Source: Callaeas wilsoni (Eukaryota > Chordata > Aves > Passeriformes > Callaeidae). From it: DNA of 64,000 nt. The notes below the pieces were generated by a model that worked only from the letters and a program-made list of their open reading frames with translations, made no database searches and had not been told where the DNA came from. The stretch's first letter is position 1. Every line of letters begins with the position of its first letter. Position numbers and translations under genes: made by a program. Location of the stretch: positions 1-64,000 of the forward strand of contig VWPU01001357.1 of NCBI GenBank assembly GCA_013398955.1, in the 5' to 3' direction. Positions 38,501 through 52,500 of the stretch are shown here, one piece after another.

Positions 38501-39930
38501 GAATTACTTACACAATCCCACTGATTGAAATTCAAGCCACTCATTTAATGTTACAAGTCTATGTAGAATTAAAATAAGGAACAGTTTAGACTCTAACAAT
38601 CTTTTTATGTACTTTAGTCTATATTTTACTCATTATTAATAGCTTAGTGAAATTGTCTGATGATAGTGTGTTGAATTTAATTAGTCTCTTTTAGCATTTG
38701 GTCAGCACCTGAAACAAAGCACAGCCATCTTTCGCCATTTTATTCACCTTAGGAAAGTTAGATCCTCACGTGCATAAAGGAACTCAGTGTCTCACGTGCA
38801 CAAGAAAGGCAATATTCAGTGAGCCTGTCTGTGAAATGACAGCACACCAGCTTCTCCATGTCACTCTCATCACAGATAATTTGGGGAGTTCCACCACAGG
38901 GCAATTCGGCCCACTTACAATCTGAAGTATCTTCTGACAGTGTCTGCCTCTTTTAGTGACTAGACAGGGAGTCCAGGTGAACCAGGTTTATCGCTTAATG
39001 GGATTCAATTAAACAATGGCAATTACAGCTCTCCATAGCTATGTCGACACTTAACCTTCTGGGGCGTGACCTGGGATTTTGGTCCCCTGGTCATTTATAT
39101 GAAGCATCTTTTGAGAAACACCACTGTATCTGCCTGGGAGCCATCTGTTTTCCATGGAAATCAGAAGATGGTGATGGGCAGGAGATAAACTCTGCATTCT
39201 TAAATCTCACCCTGACACAGAACTGGAATGTGTATGTGACTAGGACTGCTGGGCTAAATGTAGTAGCAGTATAGTAATTCTGAGTTACATCAGCTTTGAA
39301 GCTTAATTTTAAAAAAAAAGCAGGCAAAAAGATCTGACATACTAATAACTTTGACATGTAATAAAATAACTTGAGGTGTAGAAAAGTGAGTTAAGCTTGG
39401 GCCTGCTGGCATTTGCGTAGTCAAAAACATACTGAGGGGTGAGTATTGAGGCTTCTTATGTTAGGCCATTTATTCATGCAGAGAATATCAAGTCAAAAGT
39501 GTAAGGAAATGCTGGAGTCAAGTAAAATGATATTAGCTGAGAAAATTACAACCTGGTAGTGCAGCAAAACATAGCTGCATTTGGTTGCACCACAAACAAT
39601 GTTGCAAGAACAGACAGCTAATTTTGCACATGTGATTGTAACATTTTAATTCCTCACATTTTGAATAATTAACAGCAAAAATGAACATTCTCTTGCATTT
39701 TAGGCAATATCATATATTCTACTAACTGTTGAACTTGCAAGGTCTACTATTCAAACACTAAAGCTACAAGAAGATACCCAAATCCAGTGTCTGGTGCCTA
39801 AATCTGTATTAGGACACATCAATGTCCATTTTATGACCTTCGGTATGAAAGTGAACAGCCAACAGAGTTTTAGAGTATTTTTACAGACATTTAACAACTG
39901 ATGTGCTGAGAATCTGGAAACATATCTGCT
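35561..39930. other. Downstream flank of HFM1, no gene recognised
   Basis: AT-rich sequence with no family-like ORF. The distal HFM1 3' UTR may extend into the right end. Nothing else was recognised. Confidence 0.55.
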
Positions 39931-39938
39931 TGCACTTT

Positions 39939-39944
39939 TTTATT
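39939..39944 (-). terminator. HFM1: Candidate HFM1 polyadenylation signal
   Basis: This is the first canonical AATAAA on the minus strand after the HFM1 stop codon, 568 nt downstream. It would give a 3' UTR of about 0.6 kb. Variant signals closer to the stop cannot be excluded. Confidence 0.4.
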
Positions 39945-40511
39945 AACACGTTCATAGCACTGTCAAAAGGAATATCTAGAATAATTTACCATTCTATTAC
40001 TTCTGTTTATAAATCGAATTATTTTATAGAATCAGCTCTATGAAAAATTCAGCTTTAGAGAAACTGAAAGAAAAACCCAAAAAACATTATGAAATTTCCA
40101 AGGAAAGAGTCTTTCATTCACTTAAAGATTACTTGAGAAGCAGGACATGTTACTACAAACAAATTACTACAAATCCCTTGCTTTCCCTAGTGGGATTTTC
40201 TGTTATCTATAAAAGCACCCTCAGTTCGTGAACTATTCTCCTTTGACACATTTCAATATTTTTCTTTATAATCCTGAAAACAGCAAGGTCAACAAACAAA
40301 TACTTTAGTACTTATTAAAACAAGATATTATTTCTTATATTCTATAAATTCTATAAATTAGACATCAGTTTTGTTATATACTCTGTGCAGCACTCCAGCT
40401 ATTGATAAATAGGTATACAACAGATACCAAATTCTCCTAACTGAAGCCTTCACTGTGAAATTGCCTGTAAGTTCTTTCCTCAGCACTTAAAATGTATTTC
40501 GTTTACATGTT

Positions 40512-40578
40512 TTACAAAATACCATCAAATATTCCAAGAAAGGGCTTGACATCATTGATTTCATCATCAAGAAGATAT
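40512..40578 (-). CDS. HFM1: HFM1 terminal coding exon 31 with stop
   Basis: Encodes (R)[21 protein letters not shown] and then TAA at 40514-40512. The final GIFDGI matches the human C-terminus, which confirms the end of the protein. The acceptor TCTTTAG follows a (TTTG)n run. Confidence 0.96.
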
Positions 40579-43500
40579 CTAAAGACGATTAAGCAAACAA
40601 ACAAACAAACAAATTAGGTATAGCACATCAAAACCTATGAAATCAGGTTTCTCTATATAGAGTCAAGAGAAACCAAGACAAGCAAAACAGTTTAAAGTAA
40701 TTTCTCTTTTAAGAAAAGTTAATTGTTACTATTATTGTGAAAAATAAACTTTTTAACAATGAATATTAGAAACTAACACATTGCCTAAAGATCTGTGTTC
40801 CATGAAGAACTAAGCACTGGAATGCTGAGGAAACAGAAAAACCTATGTAAGTTTTTATTACCTAGGATCTATTTCTTTTTCCTGTTCTTTCGTGAAAATA
40901 AAAAAATCCTCTTTCCTAGTGAGTTTAGAAGAGTCTGAGATTATTTCTGGGGTGGAAGAACACTCTACATTTTTTTGCTCTTTAGAAGGACTTGAATGTT
41001 TTTTTTCTTGAAAACTGAACTGCAACATAAAAGTTAAAAATTATATATTGTTAAACCAACTGAAACTCACAGATTGCTGTAGAATGTAGTATTGGTATTT
41101 AACTGGTATTATGGTGTTTGACAAGGACCAAGCATGTGATGAATCTAACTATATACTGGATGGAAAAACTATAAAATTGAGTAAATAGTTTTGAGATCAT
41201 GCTATATAAAGTAAATTCATATCCTATTTCTTTGTATCAGGAATATGCCACTGAACACAGAATGCATGCAGGTTTGGACAACACAGAGAGGTTCAGAAAT
41301 TCAGAGTGTCCTAATTAATTCATAAGTCAGATATTGCAAATATATTTACACAATAAATACTCTAATTAGAGAAAATTCTGTTACCAATGTATTTTTACTC
41401 ACCAAAGTTATATTTCTATTCTGTACAGATAAATTCCCTTTTGATCTGCTATTGACCACAGAAACATCTGAGTTCTGAATATTGGTCTCATCTTGTACTG
41501 TCCTTGAACTGAAAATACCAAGTTGAATAATTTCAGTATTATTATAGAAGTGCAAAATTACTTGCTTTTCAGTTCAGGATTTTCTACTTATTTCTCTGCG
41601 CACTTAAATAAAAGCCAAATTAAAATCATTCAACAATTCATACCTTTTAAACACTGAAATTTCACTCACTTATATGAGTGAACAACCTTCTATATATTTA
41701 ATTACACAGATACATGTGAAATTCAGACAATATTTTAAACTGAATAAAATAGTAGTAAATTATGTAAGTCTTACTCTTTTGAAATGTTACTTGTGGCTTT
41801 GCTTGTTGTATACTGGCAAAGGGGTTGACATTCATCTGGAATTTGAAGGCAGATATTTCCATGTTCCATGAAAGAATGAAAGTTTTAAAAAGAGAGTTGA
41901 GAAGCAGCCACAACCCCTTGTAAATATTTCACATTATATGAAAAATAATACTTTGAAAATTATGAAAGTGTCTTAACACTTGAAATATTTCTTCTGTGGG
42001 TTTTGGGCTAATATAAAGATAAGCAGCAATATACAGTCAGTATACATTATGCAACAAAAATTATGCAGCTGCAGGACATCAAAAAAATTTTCATTGTGAC
42101 TTTTCCAACTGTCCCTTCTGTATTAGATTTGTCACAATATATGTGACATTCAAGGCAGAACAATAAACCTGTCAGTCAAGTCAACTAACCAAAAATTTCA
42201 CGTGGTTCTATTCATTGTATGCTATAATAACTTTTTCTTAAATAATGGCCTGTAGAATAATTTGTATGTAGGAAAGAAAAAAATTTGTTGAAATAACCTT
42301 ACCTAATTCTTTACTGACAAAATTACTAGCAAATACCAATTTCTCATCATCAATATCATCCCAAATATCATCTCTCAGTTCAAAGTCCACATTCAAAGCA
42401 TCTGAAAAACAATATCTGCTTTTATCTGCATGGCAGAAAAATATGAAGCATTAATTTAAAGATCAAAACAGTGAGCATTGTAATTTTAAACATTAGTAAT
42501 AACTTACTACTCTTTCCACAATTCCAGGATTGCAGTTGTTTCTGAGATACTTCTAAGGTATTAATATTATCTACCTCGTCCACTGAAGCTGATGAAGATG
42601 ACAGTTTATTGCTAGACCTATTTAAAAAAATAAATCAGTGACATGTCAGTAAAACAGTTTCAGAAAGTTGCAAATTAATTTTATTTACAAAACAATTCTT
42701 AGTAGTACCTTGGCAAGGCTGGCAATAAAGACTTAGGTGTAAAAACAAATTGCTTGAGATCCACATTTTCAGCTTGATTTAACATCTGCATCTAAAGAAA
42801 GCAAAATATTTTAACTTATAAGATATAAACATATTGAGAACTGTTATTTTTTAACAAGCATAGTGACATCATTAGTATTGTAATTTAGCATAATATTTAG
42901 ATGTCATAAAACCTTTCTGATGTCTGCTTATCTAATGTACTCAGTTAAAAAGGTTTGAATGATGTGCTTCTAGTGGAGGTATCCATGCATCTTGGCAAAG
43001 CCAGACTGGTTGCCTCTCATCTGTGTTAGCTACAGGCTAAATAATCCTCTATTGCAAACAAACAAGCAAACAAAACAGAGGTGGAAATAAAACCCTTTGA
43101 TATCTCAAATGTCATTCTTGCACAGAAAGACCTGGTTGAACACTACATTCAGAGGAATAAAGTGCAAGCCATGAAATCTTTCAGAGGTTTAAAACTAATG
43201 TGGCTGGTTTTCTTACAAACAAGTAGATCTACCTGCCAGTGAAAAAACATCTCTTAGTAGCATGACTAATAAATACCACAATTTGTTTCATTCAGGCCGT
43301 ATTTTGCCAAACAGTGCAGTACCTTCCAATGATGCCTCTGAACCTCACCAACCACAACCTATCAAATGCCATAAAAGAAAAAACATAGAGGACATGCACA
43401 GAAATGGACCATTGGAAGTGTCCCAAAGAGCAGCAGAGCCTGTCAAAGATTCCCAGACCTTTGTACTTCTTTACTTTTTGCAGTCTACACAGAAAAGTCA

Positions 43501-46500
43501 AACTTGAATGTTTATATATAGTGATAAAATTCTCTCTGCAAACAATGCCTACAAATATGTAACAGATTAAAATAAACACATGAAATGGCTGACTGCATTC
43601 AAGTGAACCTTTAGCCGTTTTACTGGGGGTATAGATGAAACCAAATTTCTGCTCCTTAAATCAGCTAGGTACAAAGAAAACTTTGTGTCTCCATTCATCT
43701 CTGACTTCGGAGGTACTCCAGTTTTACCTGAGAAAATGAAGCAAAATAATCTTCAGATTAGTTATAAGGGATAAATCGTAATTACTTTCAAATGACTTTG
43801 AAAAACTTTGCCACTAAGCTTAGTATCTTCCATTAAAAGATTCTAAAAGATTTAACATGCTAATTACAAGATTTAACACAGTATTTACATAAAAGTGTAA
43901 CAAACTTGACATTTTAAAAAATCGTAGACTAAGTACAAAAGGTATTATTAATCTTTGAAGTGCGATTGACAAAGCTATTTATAACTGCTTTTATGACTGC
44001 ATCGTAACAACAACTTAGGCCCCACTGTTTTGCTTGTGTTGTTTCTGTTAACATAGCCATTGGTATGATGGGAGCTGTTCTAAATTGCATTTGTCTAAAA
44101 GTATCAGAAGTAGGAGATTTAATGAAACTCACAGCAGTCATGCCCACACACATCTTTATTTTTACAGCGGTGATTGCATTCTTTGTTTCCATATTTCTTG
44201 TAAACAATCTCTTGTTTAGATCTGCCTCCTAGATAAATATTATACAGAAATTCAAACAGTAATATTGGATACCAAACATCCATGATTTTTCTTACTTTCA
44301 AAATCATCAAAGAATTGCACTGTACTACTTGACAAGCAGAAGCAGCAGCATTGTATTTTTATTACCTTTGAGAAAGAATCAGCAGGGATAAATAAAGATC
44401 TAGCTCCCTACTGAAAGCAAAATTCAATTTTATGTTGACTTTGGTATTAGCCAGATATTGTGATCTGGCCATTTACCTGTATCTACTTTTGCTGCTGGCA
44501 GGCTTTGGGGTGAGCTATAACACATCTCAAGTGTAGATTCAGCTTTCAATTTTTGATTTGTAACCACTTTACGTCCCTCTGTTTTTGGTGTTAAGTAGAA
44601 GGCTGTATATGCTCGCTGTATATCAAGGCCAACTTGGAAAAAAAAAGACAAAAATATTAAAACCTCTTTAAACTGTTTCTATATTACTGATTATTTTCAG
44701 TTTTTTAAAGCGTTTAAGCAAGTGAATGTCACTCAAAGATCATGGAAATTTGTTTAAATAATTTGCCCGTAAAGCACACACTTATATGATCAGATTCTTT
44801 AGGATTGAGATTAAAAACTCCAAACATTTTTTAGAATTAAAGACATAATTACTAGAAGAAAAACAAAATAAGTTCCTTTAACCAAATGTTCTTGTATAGT
44901 TTTAAAACTACATTTTTCTATGGCTTTGCACTGCTGATGAAGTTGCAACTTTTAAATTGTACTACAGTCTGTGTTCAGGAGTATCAGCAGCTCTGTACCG
45001 GCAAAGGCATAAAATGAGTATGCTGATAATACTTCTCAAGCTGAATGCCAATATTCATGAGAGACTGAGAGATACCCTTTGTAGAGTAATTTTGTCTTTT
45101 ATTAGGGAAATAAAATTTGCTGGAAAACCAGACAGGCTTTTAAAAAATGTGAGATTTCCTTCAAGTCTGAAATAGGAACAGACTTCAAATAAGTAGAGAC
45201 GAGGAAGACCTGGTTTTAGTCTAATTTCACTGTTACTAGTTTCAGAAAAATTAACTTTTGTGCTGAGTTTTGCTGAACTCAGTGCAACATGTACATAAAA
45301 TGACAATTTTCTTAATTTCTGTGTGGTTAGAAAACCCTTCAGTTTCCAGAGCAACAAGTCTAGCTATAGAAATATAGATTATTCCAGGCTTGATTATTGT
45401 AATAATCTCAATGTTCAATATTTACCATGGAAACATCAACTACACTTCAGTTAATCTAGCACACAGCGATCTTCTTTACTGGTGGGGCATGATGACAGAA
45501 TTTAATGGAGCCAGTCTATTTTTAAATTGTTTTTCAAAGTTTTGTGTTTCAAGGTTGTAAGGGTCTCTCCTCATCTGCTGCTATAGTTCCAAATGTATGG
45601 AAGTTGACACTGAGGGGACCCATGTTTAAATCTGCACATGGTAAGGCACAGTATTTTCAGCTGTAGAATTTGTTACCAAAGTGGCGATGAATCCATATCC
45701 AACATCTCTTTACTACAATGCAAAAAATAACCATTCACGAAGACAGCTCTGCTCAGTATGAATAACCTATCAAGGTGATAGGTTATCCCCTACTGAAAGT
45801 TATTTCACTTGAAGGAGAAGGACAAAAGAGAATCCCAATCTGTGCCAACAGAGCAAAATACTGTCTGCTAGTAACAGTTTTGATGCGTCCCAGTTCCTTA
45901 ATGTGGTAGTACATGAAATAAACAGGTAAGTAATTAGGAGAGGTAGTATGCAGCCCAGTAAAACACATGTAATAGCATCTTCTTTCCAGACCAGCTCACT
46001 TCATTATACTTTGGCTTGACAGAAAGTGTTTTAGTAGTTTATTCAAAATTCTTACGCAGTTGTTTTTAATTCAAACAATATCATAACCTACCATAATCAG
46101 AACTAATTAAATTTATACTAATGTCTTCTGATTTAAGAGCTCTTTTGACTTCAATTTTCTTCATCCAATTTCCAGTTTTCAGCAGCACAGAATCCCTGTA
46201 ATGTAAAGTTTTGTTAGACATGGACAATGAAAACAAGACTGTATACTATGGTATCTGTAACCAAGTGAAAGAGTGTATATTTGGTCCTAGTTCTTTAGTT
46301 TTGCTTAAGTGGCCTTATAATAACTTTCCAATAATGTATGATTTATGGCCATAAGAGGGCCAGGATCCTGCAGATCAGTTTCAGTTGTGTCAGAAGTGCC
46401 GTATTTCAGCCAGAATTCTCATGAAGGTCAAGCAGTTGGAAAATACTGTTTCTCTTTTCCCATTTCCTCCAAGCATCTCTTAGCCAACTGGAGAAATTTA

Positions 46501-49500
46501 ATTCTATCTCTGAGGGAAAAAAAAAAGTCAAAACATAATTAAAGAAATATAGCTTAACAGGAGTAACAACTGGTGAATCTATCTTTTTAATAGGTATTTT
46601 ACTTGTTTTATATTTATGGGAAAATTATTATGACTTCCATAATATCACATTGATGTTAACAGATATTTACATGTACTCTCTGCACTGACAAGCACACTGG
46701 CATGTTTTGCGGGTTTCTGAATCTTGTGTAGCATTTTAAATGACAACAGTGACTAGAAAATGCTGTAGGATAAAGAATAATTTTGTACTATTAGACATTG
46801 GTAGGAAGTATTGCAAAAGCTGCAAGTCACAGAACAGATGAAAAGCCAACACCCTAAAAAGATGCGAGGCAAAAAAACCCTGATCATACATACATAATTT
46901 TGTGATTAAAAATGACTTGGTTGTCAGCATCTCCTATGACCAATGTAACATAGTGAAAGTCTGGCGCTGTTCTCTTTGTCTGTAGCTGCTCATAGTTTAT
47001 TAATTTGACGGTTACTAAGATTTCAGCCAATGTGTCACTGTACTTTGGAAGCTAGGGAAAATGATACAGAAGACATAACTGCTAAAATATGCAAAGTAAA
47101 ATATATGCCCTTCCATAAATTTCTATCTGTTGATACAAGCACAAAAGCTCAACTCAAGTAATTCGAATTTATGGTACAATTTTTATTTGTTGTTCTGAGA
47201 CACTGATATACAGTACTAACTTGCCCACAGCTGAATATCCTAGGTTTGATGAAGCACTGAGAATCAAAGACAAACGCAAAGAGAAATATGCAAGAATAAG
47301 ACTTTTTATATAGAAGTTTTATTTTGGCATCCCAACATTCCTCTCTATTTATAATTGTTAAATCTTTGTTCTGAGAATCAAGCTACTCATCTGGTAATAC
47401 GTCAAATGAAAAGTAAACTAGAACTGATTGTTATACCACTAGTATTTTACACATCTGTTGAGTTTTTAACTTCAAATGTGTCTCCATTTCTACCAGCTTT
47501 AAGGTTACTTTTCAGATTTTGCATTTTAGAAAGGTAGAGTGTCTGTGTGATCCATATGAAGACAAAATGCGTATTACAACCTCAAAGCTCTTGATTACAG
47601 ATAGAATTGTACCCTTCCTTTGAAAGGGCACCAGCTAGGTTAATACAATAATTTACTGTTTCTCTATATTCCTAAGTGTGATGTAGAAAATAAACATGAG
47701 TTAATACCATTTCAGTAAGCTTCATTTGGATGTTTTGCTGTCTCTAGGGTTTGTTTATATTCAAGAAAGAAGACACCACACAGACTCACATATAATGCTA
47801 GAATGTGGATATACTGATTTACATCAGTAACATAAAATGCTATCAACGGGAGAGGCCAATATATTATGGGGAATGTCTGTTCCAAAGCCCTCCTTTGAGA
47901 TTTAGGAGTTTCATTCTACCTACTAAGCTGGAAGGAGGTCACAATATTGTGTGGTCTTCTATCAGTGAAGACTCAAAATTTCTTTAAGTCAGTATTTGCT
48001 TTTTCATTTAATAATACCAGCATAAAAACATAAAATAAATATAAATGAATTTACCTGTTCAATTTCAAGTTCATACTTTGGAAGGTGCAAAACAGACTCT
48101 TTAATCTGGTTTCCAAAAGGAGGATGTCTGTTTAAAATCTGCAAAGATGTAAATCCAAGGAATCAAAGTCACCTGAGTAATTATGTTAGCAACAAAAGCC
48201 CTTATCACTCTTGGTTCTCTGCTGTCAGTGATGCCCAGAATAGCAACATTACCAAAAGAAAATTCCAATACTTTTCTTGTTGCTACTGCTTCTGTTAACA
48301 GCCAATCAACTACCAATGACCTCAGAACCAAACTACTCAGGTTTTATATGACTCTTCTATGTTGTGCAAGCTTAGAAAAAACACAAAAGGGGCCAGAAAT
48401 GAGAAATCACATTTCCAAAGTCAAAACAGAAAAATCCAAGTAAGATTTAGAAGTCTGTTATATCTTCCAGAACACTGGAATAACAGTTTCCCCAGAAAAG
48501 AAGCTGAGAGCCAAAGAACCAGTCCTAGGGTAACATTTAAATTTCCTAAAATAAGAAGTGCTTTATAGATGATTCAGAAGATTTTTATTCTACTCCTATC
48601 TCAAACTTGCAATAATGGAAATTTGGGATTCTCATAATTAACATACACTAAGAGAAACTATAAATACATATTCCCTTTTATATTTTTCCAACACTCCTAA
48701 CAGAGAAGTGCATATTGTCCTTTGTTTCAAACCATGTCAATGATGAAATCCTACATATTTAAACATCTGCTTTCCACAGCCAGCCAAATCAGTGAAATCA
48801 CCATTCACATTAAATTTGCTACAAAACATGATACACTTTTTCAAGGAAAACCAGCAATAGCTAGACAGCTTTTTTAATTCTACAAGTTAAAATGAATAAA
48901 TCACCTAAACATCTAAATTCTGCTATGATCATATAGCAAATATATATTAACTATACTGCTTTTACTGGTAACAGTATTAATACTCAGTATTTTCCCTATG
49001 ATATTTATCTATGTACAAAATATTAAGTTACCAATTCAAGCTCCCTTGCATTTATGTCTTCAATTTTTTTAAATGATGTCAGTCCAGCATTTACCATAGC
49101 ATTTGACAGTGATACACCTGTGAAAAACAAGTATACAAGTTTTATGCTGTTAAAGGACAATCAACAACCTCAAATTATTCTAACAACAGCATTACAACAG
49201 GCAAATTTAAAGCATAAAAAAATTTTATCTTACATTTGAGGCAGCTTTCTGCCCAGCAAATCACTAAATTTATTTTCATTTGATTAAGTATTTCACTATT
49301 ATTTAATTTCTCCATTAGTAAAGAGAAAAAGAAACGCAATACAAACAAAACATGAAAATATTCACTATTTCATTGCTGACAACTTCTAAATTTTCTACAG
49401 TAAAACAGATTTTAGATCACTTTCTACAAGAGTCAAGAAATGTTTTCTGTATATATCATAAAAAAAACATGTCACACAGTATTGTCTCAGAAATGTTTCC

Positions 49501-52500
49501 CTATTCAAGAAATTATTTAACTATGTTAAAATCGTAAAGACCTCAATGTTTTTGAGCGAGTTAATAATGAAATTCACTGAAAAAGAAGTGTTTATTATAA
49601 TCTTCTACAAGTCATTGCAGCTTTAGCAAAAAACTTTCCCATGGCATATACGCCACAAAAGCAGAGAATTCCACATATGCTTTTATTTCTCTTCGTGATT
49701 CACAGCACTTCCAGTGAGATTTAGAGTTTTCACAGCAAGTGAAAAGGCATTTAACTGACTTGGAACTACGCCCTATTATAATAACTGCAATGATTGTAGG
49801 TAAAAATTAGTACCAAATACTTAGAATGAGTATATGGATCCTTCTCACACAGTTCTGCAAAACAGTAAAAGAAATCTTAAATTTAAGTGGGAAAGCTCTT
49901 TAGATACTTTTAGATTGCTTCTTGGAAGACATTACAGCAATAAGAAAACAAGAATTTAATGATTTAGAGAAACATAAGACCTTTTGTCCTTTTATGTGTA
50001 TTTGAACATCTTTTGGGTCTGACTTAGGGAAAGCATCTTTTACCATCTCCCTGCTCCTTTGCAGAAGCTCTGCAGTCTGAAGACTGAAATCTCTCATATA
50101 TTAATTCTGCTGCTAGAGCTGCTGCCCTGTTTCTTTACAACTGAAGCTGAAGATTAATTCTTTTATCCTAATTCCTAAAATGGCAGAAGGATTTCTGCCA
50201 ATGAAGAGAATACCAGATATTATAAATAAGACTTTTTCTCTTTATTTTCATCTACAGTTCTGAGCAAAAAAGAAATAGGGTTGGAAATGAAATTGAGCAA
50301 GTAGTAAACCTCATAAATCCTGTATGGCAACTGATCATTATCCTGTCTGTCAGAACAACCAAACAGAAATCAAACATACCATTCCGCAAAGAGGGAGCAT
50401 CATTATTGGACAAGAGTTGTAGAAATGCAGTAAGAATTCAACTGAATTATCAGTCTCAGTAAGGCCAAGCGTCAGTCAAAGAACAGTCACTCTTATAATG
50501 GAAATACTGATTAATAAGGCATTTTTAAGGTTCAAAAATAGCATACTGAGACAAGCATTTAATACTTAAGGATTTCTGAATATGCTACAGTATCAGCAAA
50601 TTTCTATGAACTTAAACAATTAATTTAACTACACAAAGAAACAGAATAAGCTTAGCAGCCATAGGCAGAGGTTAAGAATCACATCATACTACAGGCGTCA
50701 ATTCAGTGTTTGATTCAGGAAAAGAGTGAACTGTCAGAAGAATGTTCAAAAGAAGCTTGTGAGGGGAACAAATGACACTTTGGAAGTTAGCAGTTCTTTG
50801 TAACATGCGCTTCAAGAGCTATGACAGCATAAGAAAAAAGTACCCAAAAAAAGGAAAATTGGACAGAGATGTCTGTATATACACCACTTATATTATTAAA
50901 AAACTAAACGTGACTTTATTCTACTGAATATAGTGTACAGGAAAGGATTTGTCTACACTGCAAGTGCCATATTTATTCCACTCATCCTAACTCCACAGAA
51001 ATGCTGAACATGAGGCAGATTCCTCAGATGATTGTGTCGACATCGGCACAGGTGTGGGATAGTGGAAATATGTTCCCAGCACTCTGCACTGTGCTGTGCA
51101 CAGGCTAACAAGCCCTGCCCTTGCTTTGAATCCACATGAATGAAGCATTACAGCCTGTGCACTTGAGCAGGCAGGGCTGTAAGGTACCGCACCCGATGGA
51201 CCTTTGGGTTTAGCCATTCTCTAATTTGCAGATCTCTGTACTACACTGTTCACTGCAGAGCTGATGTGTCTCTAAAGAAGAAATACAGAGAACGCTGCAG
51301 TGAATTTTGAAAGCATGAAGGTATGATAAGAGCAGACATCAAAGCAGGAAGATACACTACTACCTCAAACAAGTATGACTACATTTTTGTAACACAGAGG
51401 ACTCAAAAATTTTTGAACTCCTTTTCAAATAATTATGACAAGCCTGTACTTCCAGCCAGAAGTTCATTCAATAACAGGATACAGTGAAAGGAAGAAGATC
51501 ATTAGAAACTTTTGATCATCATGTGTATAAGAACCTCATGCACGATAAATTGATTTCTATTTCACGATTCCTATCCTTTTCAATGTGAATTAAAAGGTTT
51601 TCATGCATACAAGTAGGAGAACCTACAACAACAGCTGCTTGGTAAGGAAGGCATAGCCTAGTCAGGGACACACAATCACATCAATGTGGAATATGCCTGG
51701 GATACTGAGAGGAACATTAAGGAATAAGAACAATTCTGCAGTACTTTGAAAGCCTGAAGAAAATTACTAAACAGCTTACTTCTGTTATGGCAGATTCTTC
51801 TGACAACTGTGGTACTCAATTGTGGCAAATAAGTAATTAGGAGACTAATTCAATTATGTAAGCAGACACCATAGAAATTAGCAGGTTAATTATGAGTTTT
51901 GATTCTCTGTCAAGGTTACACTTTTATAGTTTAACTAGTACCTACCAATTTTTTCCAATTGTTTAGACACATGAAGTGAATTTTCCCAAAGTCTGCACCT
52001 GAAACACTTTGCTAAAATCAAAGAATTTAATAAGGCAGAGAAATTCTTCTTAGATGATGCCAGAAAATCAGATAACCCTGCAAAAAGAAGATTAACTTAT
52101 ATTAATAAACTAAAATGTAGTTTATTAGTATATGTATCCAAAAAAAGATTAAATTTTACCATACATCTAGTAACTCTTAAGCCATTTCTAAATATTCTGC
52201 CAGTATCTTGTGTCAAAGTAAAGTCTTGAATAGGAATACATCCCAGCTGAGCCTGAATGAGACTGGAAAAAGAATGGGTTTGATATGTAAGCTATACTGT
52301 AAAGAAAGAACAACATAAGAGTTTTCAAAGGGGGGGAAAAAAGGAAATTCAGCATAGAAACAACAAAACACAAGATCTGGTCCCCTGCAAAATGACAAAA
52401 AATTTAGCAGGGACTTCAACAGCCATAAAATGACAGTTATTAAATAAAAAATAAAGATGCAATATAATATTTACCAGTTTACTTTCATTTCTCTTGTTTT

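Noticed and set aside
41403..41497. Alternative acceptor (GGACAG) for exon 29 that would allow direct joining to exon 27
   Set aside because: It restores the phase without a microexon but ignores the much better TATTTTCAG acceptor at 41509 and drops SSRT. Kept as the main alternative, not preferred.
43262..43507. 81-aa plus-strand ORF in the HFM1 intron
   Set aside because: No acceptor-like edge, no family signature and a length expected by chance.
46736..46930. Minus-strand 64-aa ORF overlapping the end of exon 20
   Set aside because: It runs across the exon 20 donor in a different frame from the HFM1 reading.
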